Assembly: GCF_964340395.1 (NCBI RefSeq)
Contig: NC_135562.1
Location: forward strand, 10,693,634 to 10,757,633
DNA length: 64,000 nt
From: Glandiceps talaboti
Taxonomy: Eukaryota; Hemichordata; Enteropneusta; Spengelidae
Direction of reading: 5' to 3'
Shown piece after piece: positions 24,101 through 33,600 of this stretch. The position numbers and the translations under genes are program-made. Numbering within the stretch: the stretch's first letter is position 1; each line of letters opens with the position of its first letter. The notes under the pieces are model-generated. The model worked only from the letters and a program-made list of their open reading frames with translations, was not told the DNA's origin and did no database searches.

Positions 24101-25404
24101 CCATTTACATTGATAACTTTCTGTAATACTGTTATTGGAATTAAAAGTGATACTTTGTTATGCATGGAAGTGAAACAGTCCTGTAGCAAACCTAAAATTC
24201 CATCAATGAAATAAGTACTGTTACAGGGCTGAAAATGGTACTTATTTTTGTCAGGCCAAGGAGTTAAACAGCCCTGTTGCAAACCTGAATTGCAGCAGTG
24301 ATAGCACAATTACAGGGTTGAAAGTAACACCAATTCTTTGTCAGGATGAAGCAGTTTTGTAGTAAACCTGAAAATCTATTACTGAAAGCTATACATTTTC
24401 ATTTAGTATTTTTATAACATTATTTCTTTATGTACACTCATGCAACAGTTAAGTCATACAGAGGGGTCTATTACAGTACTGATATTTTCAGAAAAACAAA
24501 AGAATATACAGTTTGGCCACTAGGGGTACTGTATAGAATCTGAAAAATTCCTGTGTTTCATGGCAAAGTTAACTAAATGTTCAGCCAGTTCAAATACCTC
24601 TGTTTATTTGCTTATGGAAGAATGGGGTTACTGTTTGATGCATTTTGTTGACTGTTTAGTGTACTTAAGTGTGATTAGAATTAATGAGCAAAAGTTTAGC
24701 CCTCGTTTACCTGATTTTGGAAACCTCACAACATTTCTTTTGTGAATGTCTGCAAAGTTAGTAACCAGAGAGTGATTTGACGTACTAGTTTGGGATGTTT
24801 CTTGTATTAATAACTTACATTTTGTTGTATACCGAGTGAATGAATAATTTGGATAATAATGACAGAAATGTATTTGTCGTTTACAGTTGTGTCATTCAGT
24901 GAAAACCTCCCAGAACCCAAAGTGTTTATCAGTTACCAATGGGATAATCAAACCAAGGTCCATGAGATTCAGAGAATCCTAGAAACCAATGGACTGCCTT
25001 GCTGGGCAGACATCAGTCCGACAATGTCTCAGAGAGGACACAGCGGTGTGAGCACACGGGGATCAGTAACGGGTCAACCAGAGATTAAGGCAGAAACGTT
25101 AGAGTTAACGATCCAACGCAATATGAAGTCGTCAGCCGTGGTGCTGTGTTGTATAACGCCACGCTACATCCAATCGGATAACTGCATCAAAGACTTGACC
25201 TTGGCAGAACACCTCGGCAAGCCCATAGTTCCCATTCTGTTAAGGTTTGTTGCATGGCCACCCGATACGGCACAACCCAGCATTAAGAAAATGTTGGCAA
25301 GGACTGTACAGATAGACCTGAGTAACGACAAACTCTTCAAACAGAACTTTCACCAAGTCTTGGAGAGAATTAGGAAGTGCCTAACAAACAAACCAACAAT
25401 GTAA
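6318..25404 (+). CDS. TIR-SAM-TIR-TIR multidomain protein (794 aa)
   Basis: Four exons: 6318-7784, 23069-23297, 23880-24050, 24887-25404, with AG/GT junctions and matching phases (0, 1, 1). The start is the first in-frame ATG after a stop at 6255. Residues 1-200: acidic, low-complexity, probably disordered. TIR1 about 202-348 (IYISYS, WFDKDE, FLSESYF, E281 in the CxxE-like position). SAM about 374-441 (W377, W385, VDGFLLM). TIR2 about 462-600, split by a 15.3-kb intron after residue 489 (YLVYDP; E534 in FHEVLFADWLGK). TIR3 about 633-785 (VFISYQW, CWADI, CITPRY, GKPIVPILL), with D725 where the family usually has glutamate, and a Ser/Thr/Gly-rich insertion about 669-690. TIR domains scaffold immune signalling or cleave NAD+; SAM domains oligomerise. 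No signal peptide or membrane segment. Not SARM1 (no ARM repeats, different order) and not a Toll adaptor I recognise. The domain calls are firm; the function is unknown. Confidence 0.9.
8397..8420. repeat. (GT)n microsatellite
   Basis: An uninterrupted GT run in the large intron of the TIR-SAM gene. Confidence 0.9.
9197..9502. repeat. 47-bp minisatellite, about 6.5 copies
   Basis: GTCTCT within AGCCAAGTCTCTGGGCTAT recurs at 9214, 9261, 9308, 9355, 9402, 9449 and 9496, an exact 47-base step. Each unit contains GTCAAG twice, so it is itself an old duplication. Confidence 0.92.
10652..10950. mobile_element. Hairpin element family C, copy 1 (inverted)
   Basis: Starts GGGCCTAAAAAGAATAATTG and is a diverged reverse-strand copy of the element at 17787-18139. 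Peptides from matching frames of the two copies look alike (both contain SDVQPLQ.GRTV), which comes from repeat homology and not from a gene. Confidence 0.65.
11212..11470 (-). mobile_element. tRNA-derived SINE
   Basis: Read on the minus strand from 11470, it opens GTCGGTGGCTGAGTGGTTAA, which looks like the 5' end and A box of a Leu/Ser-type tRNA. A B-box-like GGGTTTGAAATC follows, then a body with a TACTCCGGTTTCCTCC block, and an AT-rich TTTATT-type tail near 11212-11240. It is too diverged (GGTTTGAAATC instead of GGTTCGAATCC) to be a working tRNA gene. Confidence 0.75.
12609..12627. repeat. Poly-G run of 19
   Basis: Nineteen consecutive G on the plus strand in the large intron. The exact length is prone to sequencing error. 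Confidence 0.85.
14679..14755. repeat. (AC)n microsatellite
   Basis: About 38 AC dinucleotides without interruption, alternating purine/pyrimidine. Long reading frames across it are artefacts of the repeat. Confidence 0.95.
14941..15103. repeat. (CATA)n followed by (CA)n
   Basis: CATA tetranucleotides fill 14941-15070 with one break at 14993; a CA run follows at 15073-15103. Confidence 0.95.
15893..15908. repeat. Poly-C run
   Basis: Sixteen consecutive C. The surrounding intron (15104-16200) holds nothing else I recognise. Confidence 0.85.
16203..17018. repeat. 25-bp minisatellite, about 32 copies
   Basis: GTAGATATRTCAATTCTACA plus CACAG is repeated. GTAGA occurs 32 times at exactly 25-base spacing from 16221 to 16996, with no length change. 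Units differ mainly at one site (TATAT or TATGT, 11 against 20 of the first 31) and at CAATT/CAGTT. The last unit carries a four-base insertion-like CCGT. Confidence 0.97.
17787..18139. mobile_element. Hairpin element family C, full-length copy
   Basis: Terminal inverted repeats AGGCCTAATGAAAAAAA at the left and TTTTTTTTTCATTAGGCCC at the right; 353 bases, no protein. Relatives at 10652-10950 (inverted) and a fragment at 55501-55574. Confidence 0.75.
18971..19139. mobile_element. MITE family B, copy 1
   Basis: Begins CAGTGTGCCCTCTAG and ends TTAGAGGGTACTCTG, about 170 bases. It shares internal blocks with the copies at 20458-20634 and 52655-52825 but in the opposite orientation. Confidence 0.75.
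20458..20634. mobile_element. MITE family B, copy 2
   Basis: TTGTGCCCTCTAA at the left and TTAGAGGGCACACTGG at the right, about 177 bases. The interior block GAAATGCCAGTTTTTATC is shared with the 52655 copy. Confidence 0.8.
21325..21846. mobile_element. Foldback element family A, full-length palindromic copy
   Basis: The left arm (ATACCATGCACAAGTCAAG, then TTGTCTTTGAACAGAAAATA) is repeated in inverted form at the right (ATTTTCTGTTCAAAGACAAT to CATGGTAT). The two arms, about 240 bases each, cover nearly the whole 520 bases. This is the only complete copy in the window. Confidence 0.85.
22077..22515. repeat. 103-bp tandem repeat, about 4 copies
   Basis: GGGTGAATGGCCACACC recurs at 22354 and 22457 (step 103). 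More diverged units run back to 22077. The units are rich in the CTAACAC / GTGTTAG inverted pair. Confidence 0.88.
23536..23880. repeat. Degenerate tandem duplication ending at the exon 3 acceptor of the TIR-SAM gene
   Basis: ATAAACTTTACAAGACA (near 23545) and ATAAACCTTACAAGACA (near 23780) each lead into similar CACTGATAACAC / CACTGACAACAC blocks. CATTTCAAGTGAATGTTCTG at about 23737 resembles the true acceptor and exon start at 23873-23891. It looks like a duplicated acceptor region. Confidence 0.45.
24165..24385. repeat. Diverged tandem repeat, about 90 bp, in TIR-SAM intron 3
   Basis: Three related blocks: AAACAGTCCTGTAGCAAACC, AAACAGCCCTGTTGCAAACC and GCAGTTTTGTAGTAAACC, at roughly 24170, 24265 and 24350. 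The rest of intron 3 (24051-24886) shows nothing further. Confidence 0.6.
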
Positions 25405-26381
25405 GGCTCCAAGCCTTAGCCCCCCAAGCTGTCACCATGGCAACCAAGTAACATGGCAGCCATGTTGACATTGTGTTAGGTGATGTAGTTGATCACAAAG
25501 ATGTCCTGAAGGGAACATTTTCAAACAGAATTGTAACGGATTACATGCTCATACGTGATCACTCAGCATGCATGGACGAGATTGCACAGCATTGTCACAG
25601 GAACTATATCTACCATGATTAGAACTCTAGTAAAATGAATTCACTGTTGTGTTTGAATGTGTGCTATCAATTTAACACATTTTGACTCTTTAATGTGCAG
25701 AACACTTCCTGAACGAGGTTATGGGTGCCGAGCCCTCTTGTAATTTTCAAAAGTGCCTTCATTGTACAATGAAAATTAGTTTCAAACCCATTTGATATGG
25801 TTTCAAAAATTGTCAGCACAGTGAGTCCAAAGATGATTAATTTAGTTTTTAGATATCAGTAACACCACCACAAGTGAGCATACATCACAAGTTGGTCAAT
25901 ATCAACAGCGCCCCCACAGGTCATGATGGGATGGACGCTCATCACATGGTTACGTGATTTACCCATCACAAGTCAATGAATATCAGTAGTGCCCTCGCAG
26001 TTCAGGAAGTACACTTGTCACAAGTCTAAGCCATCAAGTGAAGATGTAGAAAGAAAACTCTTTTGAGTTTTTAAGAGCCAGGAAATTTTAGAATGATAAA
26101 GTCTCAATTTCTTGCCGTAACTGCATCAGATCTAGAATGTTGATGTCAACAAATGTATATAGGTTTGTGTTTTGAATTTAATTACTCCTTGTGCCTTATA
26201 CATAAATTTTTCCACCAAATATCAGATGATTTCTTGTTTTCTTTGTAAATGTAACTCTGTCCCCTAGTACCATGGAAAATATTCCATAATTTGGCCCACT
26301 TAGTATCAAAGGAAATATTCTGTGAATGATGCCGTCCACTCGAATTGTACAGAGGTTATTTGTCGTATCTTTGCAATGTTA

Positions 26382-26436
26382 CTGAATATGAATATGAATA
26401 TGAATATGAATATGAATATGAATATGAATATGAATA
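26382..26436. repeat. (TGAATA)n hexanucleotide repeat
   Basis: About nine units of GAATAT/TGAATA in the probable 3' UTR of the TIR-SAM gene. Confidence 0.93.
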
Positions 26437-26989
26437 CAAAGATGAAATTCAGTCAAAATCATCCTCAGTAATGTGAAGTAGGTTCATTAAAGAGGCCATA
26501 TGGATGATAAATTGATAATTATTTTGGCATTTTTAATCATAAAACAACTACTTTGGCTTCCTACTTGAAAAAACAAAACAATGTCGGTGTTTGTAACTCA
26601 ATAAATTGGGGGGAAAACTAGAGTGTCTAAAAAGTGTGTACAATAAACTTTTTACACATTTTTTATTTTTTGCACTTCATGGAGTACTGAACAAGGACTT
26701 GGTATATGTTGTTTCACTTTTTTTTTCAGATAGGAAAACAGTAGTTCTTTTATGAATAAGAAGTGAAATCCAAAAATAATTATCAATTTGTCATCCATAT
26801 GGCCACATACTTTAATACATGTTTTTATTTATGTTTATTTGCATTTGTGTCTCACTTTAAAAGTAAGCTGTGTCAGTTGCCTACAGATATATTAAATCGA
26901 CCGATATCAGATTTGTTTCAACATTTTTTCAATGCCATACTCTGAATACCTTAAGTATAATTTAAAACTGAAAATTACACTTTCAAGTG

Positions 26990-27545
26990 CCTTAATTGTG
27001 TCAAATTGTAGAAGTGTGTTGAATTTGTTACATTATGCATAAGCACAAATGGGTATTATAATGCTGCAATTTGTTACATTATGTTTAAAGAGAGATTATC
27101 AAAACAGTAGTTATAATTTGTTACATCATGCCTAACAAATTGGTCAAAATGTAGCAGTGTTTGTTACATTATGCCACAAAGATCTATGTATATATCAAAT
27201 TGAAGGTGTGTGTAGAATTTGTTACATTATGCATACAGAGAAGAGCATAAAAATGTACATGTGAACAGAATTTGTCACATTATGCATAATACAAATAGGT
27301 CAAAATATAGCAATGTTTATAATTTTTGCATAATGACCAATGGGTCAAAATGTAGCAGTTAGTAGAATTTGTCACATTATGCATAATACAAATAGGTCAA
27401 AATGTAGCAATGTTTATAATTTTGCATAATGACCAATGGGTCAAAATGTAGCAGTTAGAAAAATATGTTTTTATTTGCATAATGGCCAATGGGTCAAAAT
27501 GTAGCAGTGTGTAGAATTTGTTACATCATGCATAAAGACCCATGC
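26990..27545. repeat. Diverged tandem repeat built on TTTGTTACATTATGCATAA
   Basis: At least eight blocks with GAATTTGTTACATTATGCAT and TGGGTCAAAATGTAGCAGT alternate at variable spacing (about 55-70 bases). Confidence 0.8.
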
Positions 27546-29111
27546 AGTAGAACTGCTAAATTCTAGATGTAGTCATATTAATAGTTTTACTGCTTGTCAG
27601 TTGAAAATACATGTAATTGTTTACCGTAAGTTTTAACGAGCTTTGTCCATAATAAGGTTTACATAAATAGTGTTGGAAGCTGTGTGATATTGTGAAAACA
27701 ATTTCAATTTTTGTATATTATTACAAGTTTTGTGTAATTAAATGTGTTGAACTCTTTTTAATACTTGGACCGTGAAACAAGTATAATGATAAAGGCAGAA
27801 CACATGACCAGTATTAAGCATTAATGTGTTGTGGAAATTTGGCTAAAACATTTTTTTTAATAATGAATTTAAAGTTGTGTTGAAATCAACTATACAGTGC
27901 ATATTTACAAGTATTCATTTGTTTCATGATTTTTGCTGCATTGTAAAAAAAATGTGTATGATATGGTGCCATTCAAATATATTCTAGATTCTAAATTGTA
28001 GCAATATATATATATATGTGTACAATACCGAGAATCAATTCACTGTTTTTCACGAGTGTCCAGATAATATCAAATTAGTACTTCCTAAAAAAAATTTTAC
28101 CAAACAATCACTTGTTGACATTTTTGCCTGACTCAAATATTGAGATGTATGGATCTTTGTTGATTTTTTTTTCAAAACAAGCAGACTGAATATTGCACGC
28201 TAGAGTAGAAGGGAGCTTTTTTGTATAAAAATAATGTGTGTATCAATTGATGGTAACGATTAAAAATAGCGCCATTGGCGTTGTAGCACAACTGTACAGT
28301 TTGCGTTATTTTTTTTAAAATGTTGATCCATATTCAATCCCTGGTGTTACTTTTACAATATATACCATTATTTCACTATTGCTATAGGTTTTGTCTTGTT
28401 GCTAGGCATGTGTGTTCATTTCTGGAATGTTTATTCCCTTGCCTATCCATTTGTCTCTGTTGTTATCTCTGTTATGCATCATTTGGCTGTTGTCATGGTC
28501 ATGTTCTTGTTGCTATGCATAAATGTGTTCATTTTGTGAATGGTTATCCACTTGCCTATCCATTCTTTGCCATACACAATCATTTGGTTGTTGCTGTGAT
28601 TGCACTCTCGTTGCTAGGCATATTTGCATACATTTTTTTGAATTTTATTTATTTCCCTTCTCAATAACGTAATGTTATTTTTCAAAATGAAATGAAAATT
28701 GCTGTTGCCAAGGGAAGTAGTCATGGCTGCTAGGGCTAGATGTGTCAATGTTTTGTACATCTTCAGACTGACACATCTAGAAAAACATACCCATCAAATT
28801 TCAGCCCCATCATCCCAATAGTTCTTGAGATACATCTGTTTGACCAAAATTAACATTTTTAGACCTAACTTGCATATTACTGATGGGATCATCATTTTCG
28901 GTGTAATTTTTCATCTACACAACCTCAGAAACACCCCATCAAATATTAGGTCAAGACATGTTAAGTGTATTTTTCAAAAAACTTATCTCTGATGATCCTA
29001 TGATGAAAACTACTCAGATTACTGGGCAAATTTCAATACAAATATATTGAAGATGAAAGTCAAGCAGGGTAGGGATTATGCTAGCCTAGGATCCAGTTGT
29101 GTGAGATTTTT

Positions 29112-29485
29112 GCTACAACTTCAGACATCGGACCGTGGACATATGGAACCTGTTACAAACAGAGAAAGTACACAACTGAATTGGATTAATAATATTTGGC
29201 ACAGCATGTTGGAACAGCAGAGACTTTTATTACACACTATGGTTTGATGAGAAGTTTTATGGCCTCTTTATGTCTACATGAAATGCCAGGGGAACTGGAA
29301 ATTTGTTTGTGAACCTGAACTATTATTTAAAAAGGCCATAAAACTGTTCTTATCAAATGATGGAATGTAATACAAGTCTGTACTTCCAACATGCTGTACA
29401 AAGTGTTATTAATCTAATTCAGTTGTTTACTTTACCTATTTGTAACAGATTCTGTTTGTCCACGGTCTGATGTCAGAAGTTGTAT
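29112..29485. mobile_element. Foldback element H, about 150-bp arms
   Basis: The left arm 29112-29264 (CTACAACTTCAGACATCGGA to TTTTATGGCC) is mirrored by the right arm 29334-29485 (GGCCATAAAACTG to GATGTCAGAAGTTGTA), with a loop of about 70 bases. Arms are clearly related but diverged. No coding capacity. Confidence 0.85.
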
Positions 29486-30600
29486 CACCTTTCCCCTATG
29501 CCTTACATTTGAAGATGGTCTTTTGCTTTATGAAGGTTTCAGCAAGAAAGAGTGCCACCACTCAACTTTATCACAACCCTTCCCTGGACTAAGACCCTCA
29601 AGTCACTTGTGAAGTAATAAGTACATACACACACCACACTACACAGAGCCAGACACATAGTACATACACACATAGGGCTTGCATGCATACATAGTAACAA
29701 TACATACATACATACATAGATACTTAAGTCACTTGTGAAGCAATACATAGACAAAAAGAATAATATTAAATTATTTATTACAACTTTTTTTTAAAAATTA
29801 AGACAAACAGTAAAAATCTGTAAAACTTAATTGCTAAGCAAGATCATCCTACTCTCTAAATCACATTGTACAAGTAATTAGACTAAAATGAACTAAAAAG
29901 AAAACAACAAAAAGAAAAGAACTTACAAGTTTATAAAGTTCAAATTATACTGTTACCATGGCTAGGTCTCCTTCAGTGCTTTGATACATAAAAACTTTAC
30001 TAGCGCTCAGAATAAAGATATTTATAAATTATAAAAACAATATTGCAACATTTAAGACAACACAGTAAGCAAATCTGCAAAGCCCACCTGGGTAAATGCT
30101 TCCATCATCTGTACAGTTTACACTAGAGATCTTTTTAAAAATGGGAGATATTTTACAAGTAACAGCACCGCTCCTACCCTCGCAAATGAGAACGATAAAA
30201 GTTGACCATGGCTGCAAAATTCCACAAATCGGTTTGTCAGTCTGACCATTAAAAAACAAGCAAGTGGACTATAAAATATGAACATTTGTAAAATTCAGCT
30301 GCCAACTGTGCATACCATCAGTGGTAGATTGACATCGCACCCTAGGATTGGATGAACCAAGTCATGTGACAAGGAAATCATCCAATTACAATCCATCTCA
30401 TGGAGATGAAACTCGTAAGAGCTTGTTACACAGAATATGACTGGCTCAGCCAAGTCATGTGACAAGTTCAGCAAATAGCAAGACATTCCCCTGTTTGAGA
30501 AAACAGAGATTGTTCCAGTCTGCAAATGCAGAATCTTTGCCACCATCTCATACTGTTGATAGCGCTATGGCTCCATTGTCGTTCAATCTTGATAAAGGTT

Positions 30601-33600
30601 TTAAAAGTCAGCCTCCAGTGTGAATACATGGTCCCTTGTATCTGACATAACGCCCATTTTCTGGTATTCACCAACCTTCTTCTCAAAGAAGTTCGTCTTT
30701 CCTTCCAAAGAGATGTTTTCCATGAAGTCAAAGGGGTTCTCTTTCTTGTAAATCTGTTAAGTCAAACAAACACATGGTATAAGTCATGGGCAATCTTTTC
30801 ACATCATTGTAAACCACACCCTCTTTTACGGCACCGTTCAAGACGCACCGCAACAGAAGAAATAACAGCTCTGGTTTTGCGAGAATGTACTTAGACTAGC
30901 TGACAATACAATTTTTAATATGCAAAGTTAACCATAGATTAAAACCCTTCCTATGAAGTAGTTTCAACAAAGAATCCTAACCCTGCATTTAGTTCAATTG
31001 ACATTCAGTACTATTTTTAAGAATCTGGTCGTGTGGAGATCTTGCTCTCACTTTTCTCCTACCACACCTGACATTTTGCTAGCAGCTGTTTATTCAAACT
31101 TAAAATTACATTTAATGTTTCTTGGCAATTAAATATGGTAGTTCTGTTCACATTGTATACCTTAACTGTCTGAGTTGGTTCTAATCATATGATGACACTA
31201 GCCCCATCTACACAGCACTAAAAATCCTACCTGAGGCAGGACTAAGGATAGTTTGAAGCCTGTGCAGATGTAAACATGTCCTGAAACCCTCCTGACTTCG
31301 TCCTATTATGTCAGAACGGAGTCAGGAGGGAATGCGTGACATCTATGTTGTAACCTTCCTGCATGCAGACACAAACCTATCCTACCTCAAGGACTCCCTA
31401 CGTCTAGACAGGGCTACTAACTCACAGGGGAAAATGTAAAACTCAATATTTGCACTTGATTTTTGGCTGACACTTCATAGAGTAAAAAACCACGAGCAAA
31501 ATGTCAGACATGGTGGGAGAAAAGCGAGAACCAAATCCCCACATACTTGATTCTAGGTTAGTACCTAACTTGTGTCTTTTGCATTCAAAATGAATAACTT
31601 TTGGCAACACTGGGCTATAATTATCCAGTCAAAATGAATCACTTTTGGTTTCACTGGCTAAGTAGGTGTCTGATAAATGTTTGTGTGTGCGTGCGTTAAA
31701 ATCTCATCAACCATAGTCTATAGATTGCATCAACTCACCTTATCACAGCCAAGTTCAAGTAGAAGTCTGTCTGCTACAAACTCAATGTATTGTTTCATAA
31801 GTCCAGCATTCATGCCAATTAAGGAACAAGGCAATGCATCAGTAAGGAATTCTTGCTCAATCTTGACAGCGTCTTCAATGATTGCACAAACTTTTTCCTT
31901 GGATGGTTTATTGACCAGATGACTAAACATCAGACATGCAAAGTCACAATGAAGACCCTGTGGGATTATTAAAAAAAAATATGAATTAGTCACTGTAGAG
32001 TAGACCCTGTATGATTAAACAAAGTACAAATTGGAACTATTCTTTCAAGACAGCCATGGAGTGATGTTGCTTCTATCTTTACTTATCAGTCTTGGATCGT
32101 ATGAGTCAACACATGATAGCATGTTTTCAGAAATCTTGGATCGAAAATGGTATTGCTAGCTTGTGAAATGAAACTTGGCGATAGTTACAAAGCAAATATC
32201 AAGTGGAAGTCTGCATGGGTATTACTATTATATTTAGTTCTTACATGGACTTAGGACAGCCATGAGATATAGGAGTATCATGTGGGTTCATATTTCGGTG
32301 TCCTGACACATTTTTAAATCTTAAATGTATACTTTGTACTTGACAAGACAAGTCATCGTACCTCGTCCCTGCTAATGAGTTCATTGGAGAATGTTAAACC
32401 AGGCATGAGTCCTCTCTTCTTCAGCCAGAAGATAGATGCAAAGGAACCAGAGAAAAAGATGCCCTCAACAGCAGCAAAGGCAACGATTCTTTCTCCGTAG
32501 GATGCGTTCTCTGCCTGGATCCAGTTAATGGCCCAGTCTGCCTTCTTTTTAACACAGGGTAGTGTCTCAATAGCATTAAATAGGAATTCTCTGCCAAAGA
32601 AATAAACAAGGTATTGTTCATTTGTTAATAATTGCTACATACAAATGCAAAGTATTCATGAAAGACTCAAAAACATGAGGGCTTGAATGTAATTTCTATG
32701 TGTTGGAAATCAGTGTGAACTGTGTCAGCTACAATTGTTTACGTATTTCCATTTTTACCGATACTACTGGCAAAGATCAAATGTTTAGAACTGATAGTCT
32801 ATGTGCCATGGACTACTACTAATTTGAAGCCATGAATAACAGCCCACGTAAAACTCTGAAGCACCAGAATTATCACGGACTGTTAACTTTTTACTTGGAT
32901 GTGTAAGATACAAACAACTTGAATCAAACACACGTTTCTTGAAATGAAAACAATATAATTAACATAATTGAACATCCAGAATTATTCCCGCACCAGAGCT
33001 GAACGTGCAAAAAGTGATACATTCACCTCAGTAGAAACCTGACAGACAAAGTTTTTACATGTCAATAATAATAATTATCAACAAACTAGGTCTTACCTTT
33101 CTTTGGGGTCCCTTATGTAAGTGTCTATGAGTAAACTGTACATTTCAGAGTGGATATTTTCTATTGCGATTTGGAAACCATAGAAACAGCGTGCTTCTGT
33201 AATTTGGACTTCTTGACTGAAACGTTCAACCTGGAATACAACAAAAAGTCAGTTAGAATGAGTGAATTACCATCAGTATTGTACTTACTGAAGCACACAA
33301 CCACCACTCACACAATTGACTGAAATCAAACCGAGTATTTAGATATAACTCAAACAATTTGATGACGTAATTTATTACATGTATCAAAAAATGTTCAGGA
33401 AATCAGTACTATGCAATCAGCTGTGAACCACCCCAGCAAACAATCCTACTGTTACAGAAGACATGCATCAACATTACACATAACTTAATACAGTATTTTT
33501 CACTTCAGTAATATGCTTACAAACTCAGCTTGTGCCACTTTAATTAAGATCTTGTATCTACAGATCTACAAAATGCAAATCCAAGTGATGGAAAATGCAA

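Larger units (their letters stand above)
25405..30600. other. Convergent intergenic region between the TIR-SAM gene and RRM2
   Basis: Both flanking genes end here, so it should hold two 3' UTRs. AATAAA motifs on the plus strand occur at about 26602 and 26642 and could end the TIR-SAM message. Repeats are listed separately. A hydrophobic frame at 28320-28667 lies in a diverged internal duplication (GTTGCTAGGCAT and TTGCCTATCCATT blocks) and is not called a gene. Confidence 0.6.

Noticed and set aside
6318-25404. Could the multi-TIR gene be SARM1?
   Set aside because: No ARM repeats, only one SAM domain, and TIR domains on both sides of it.
28320-28667. Hydrophobic 115-residue frame
   Set aside because: Lies in a diverged internal duplication, Cys/Phe-rich as expected of T-rich DNA, with no known motif and no splice context.
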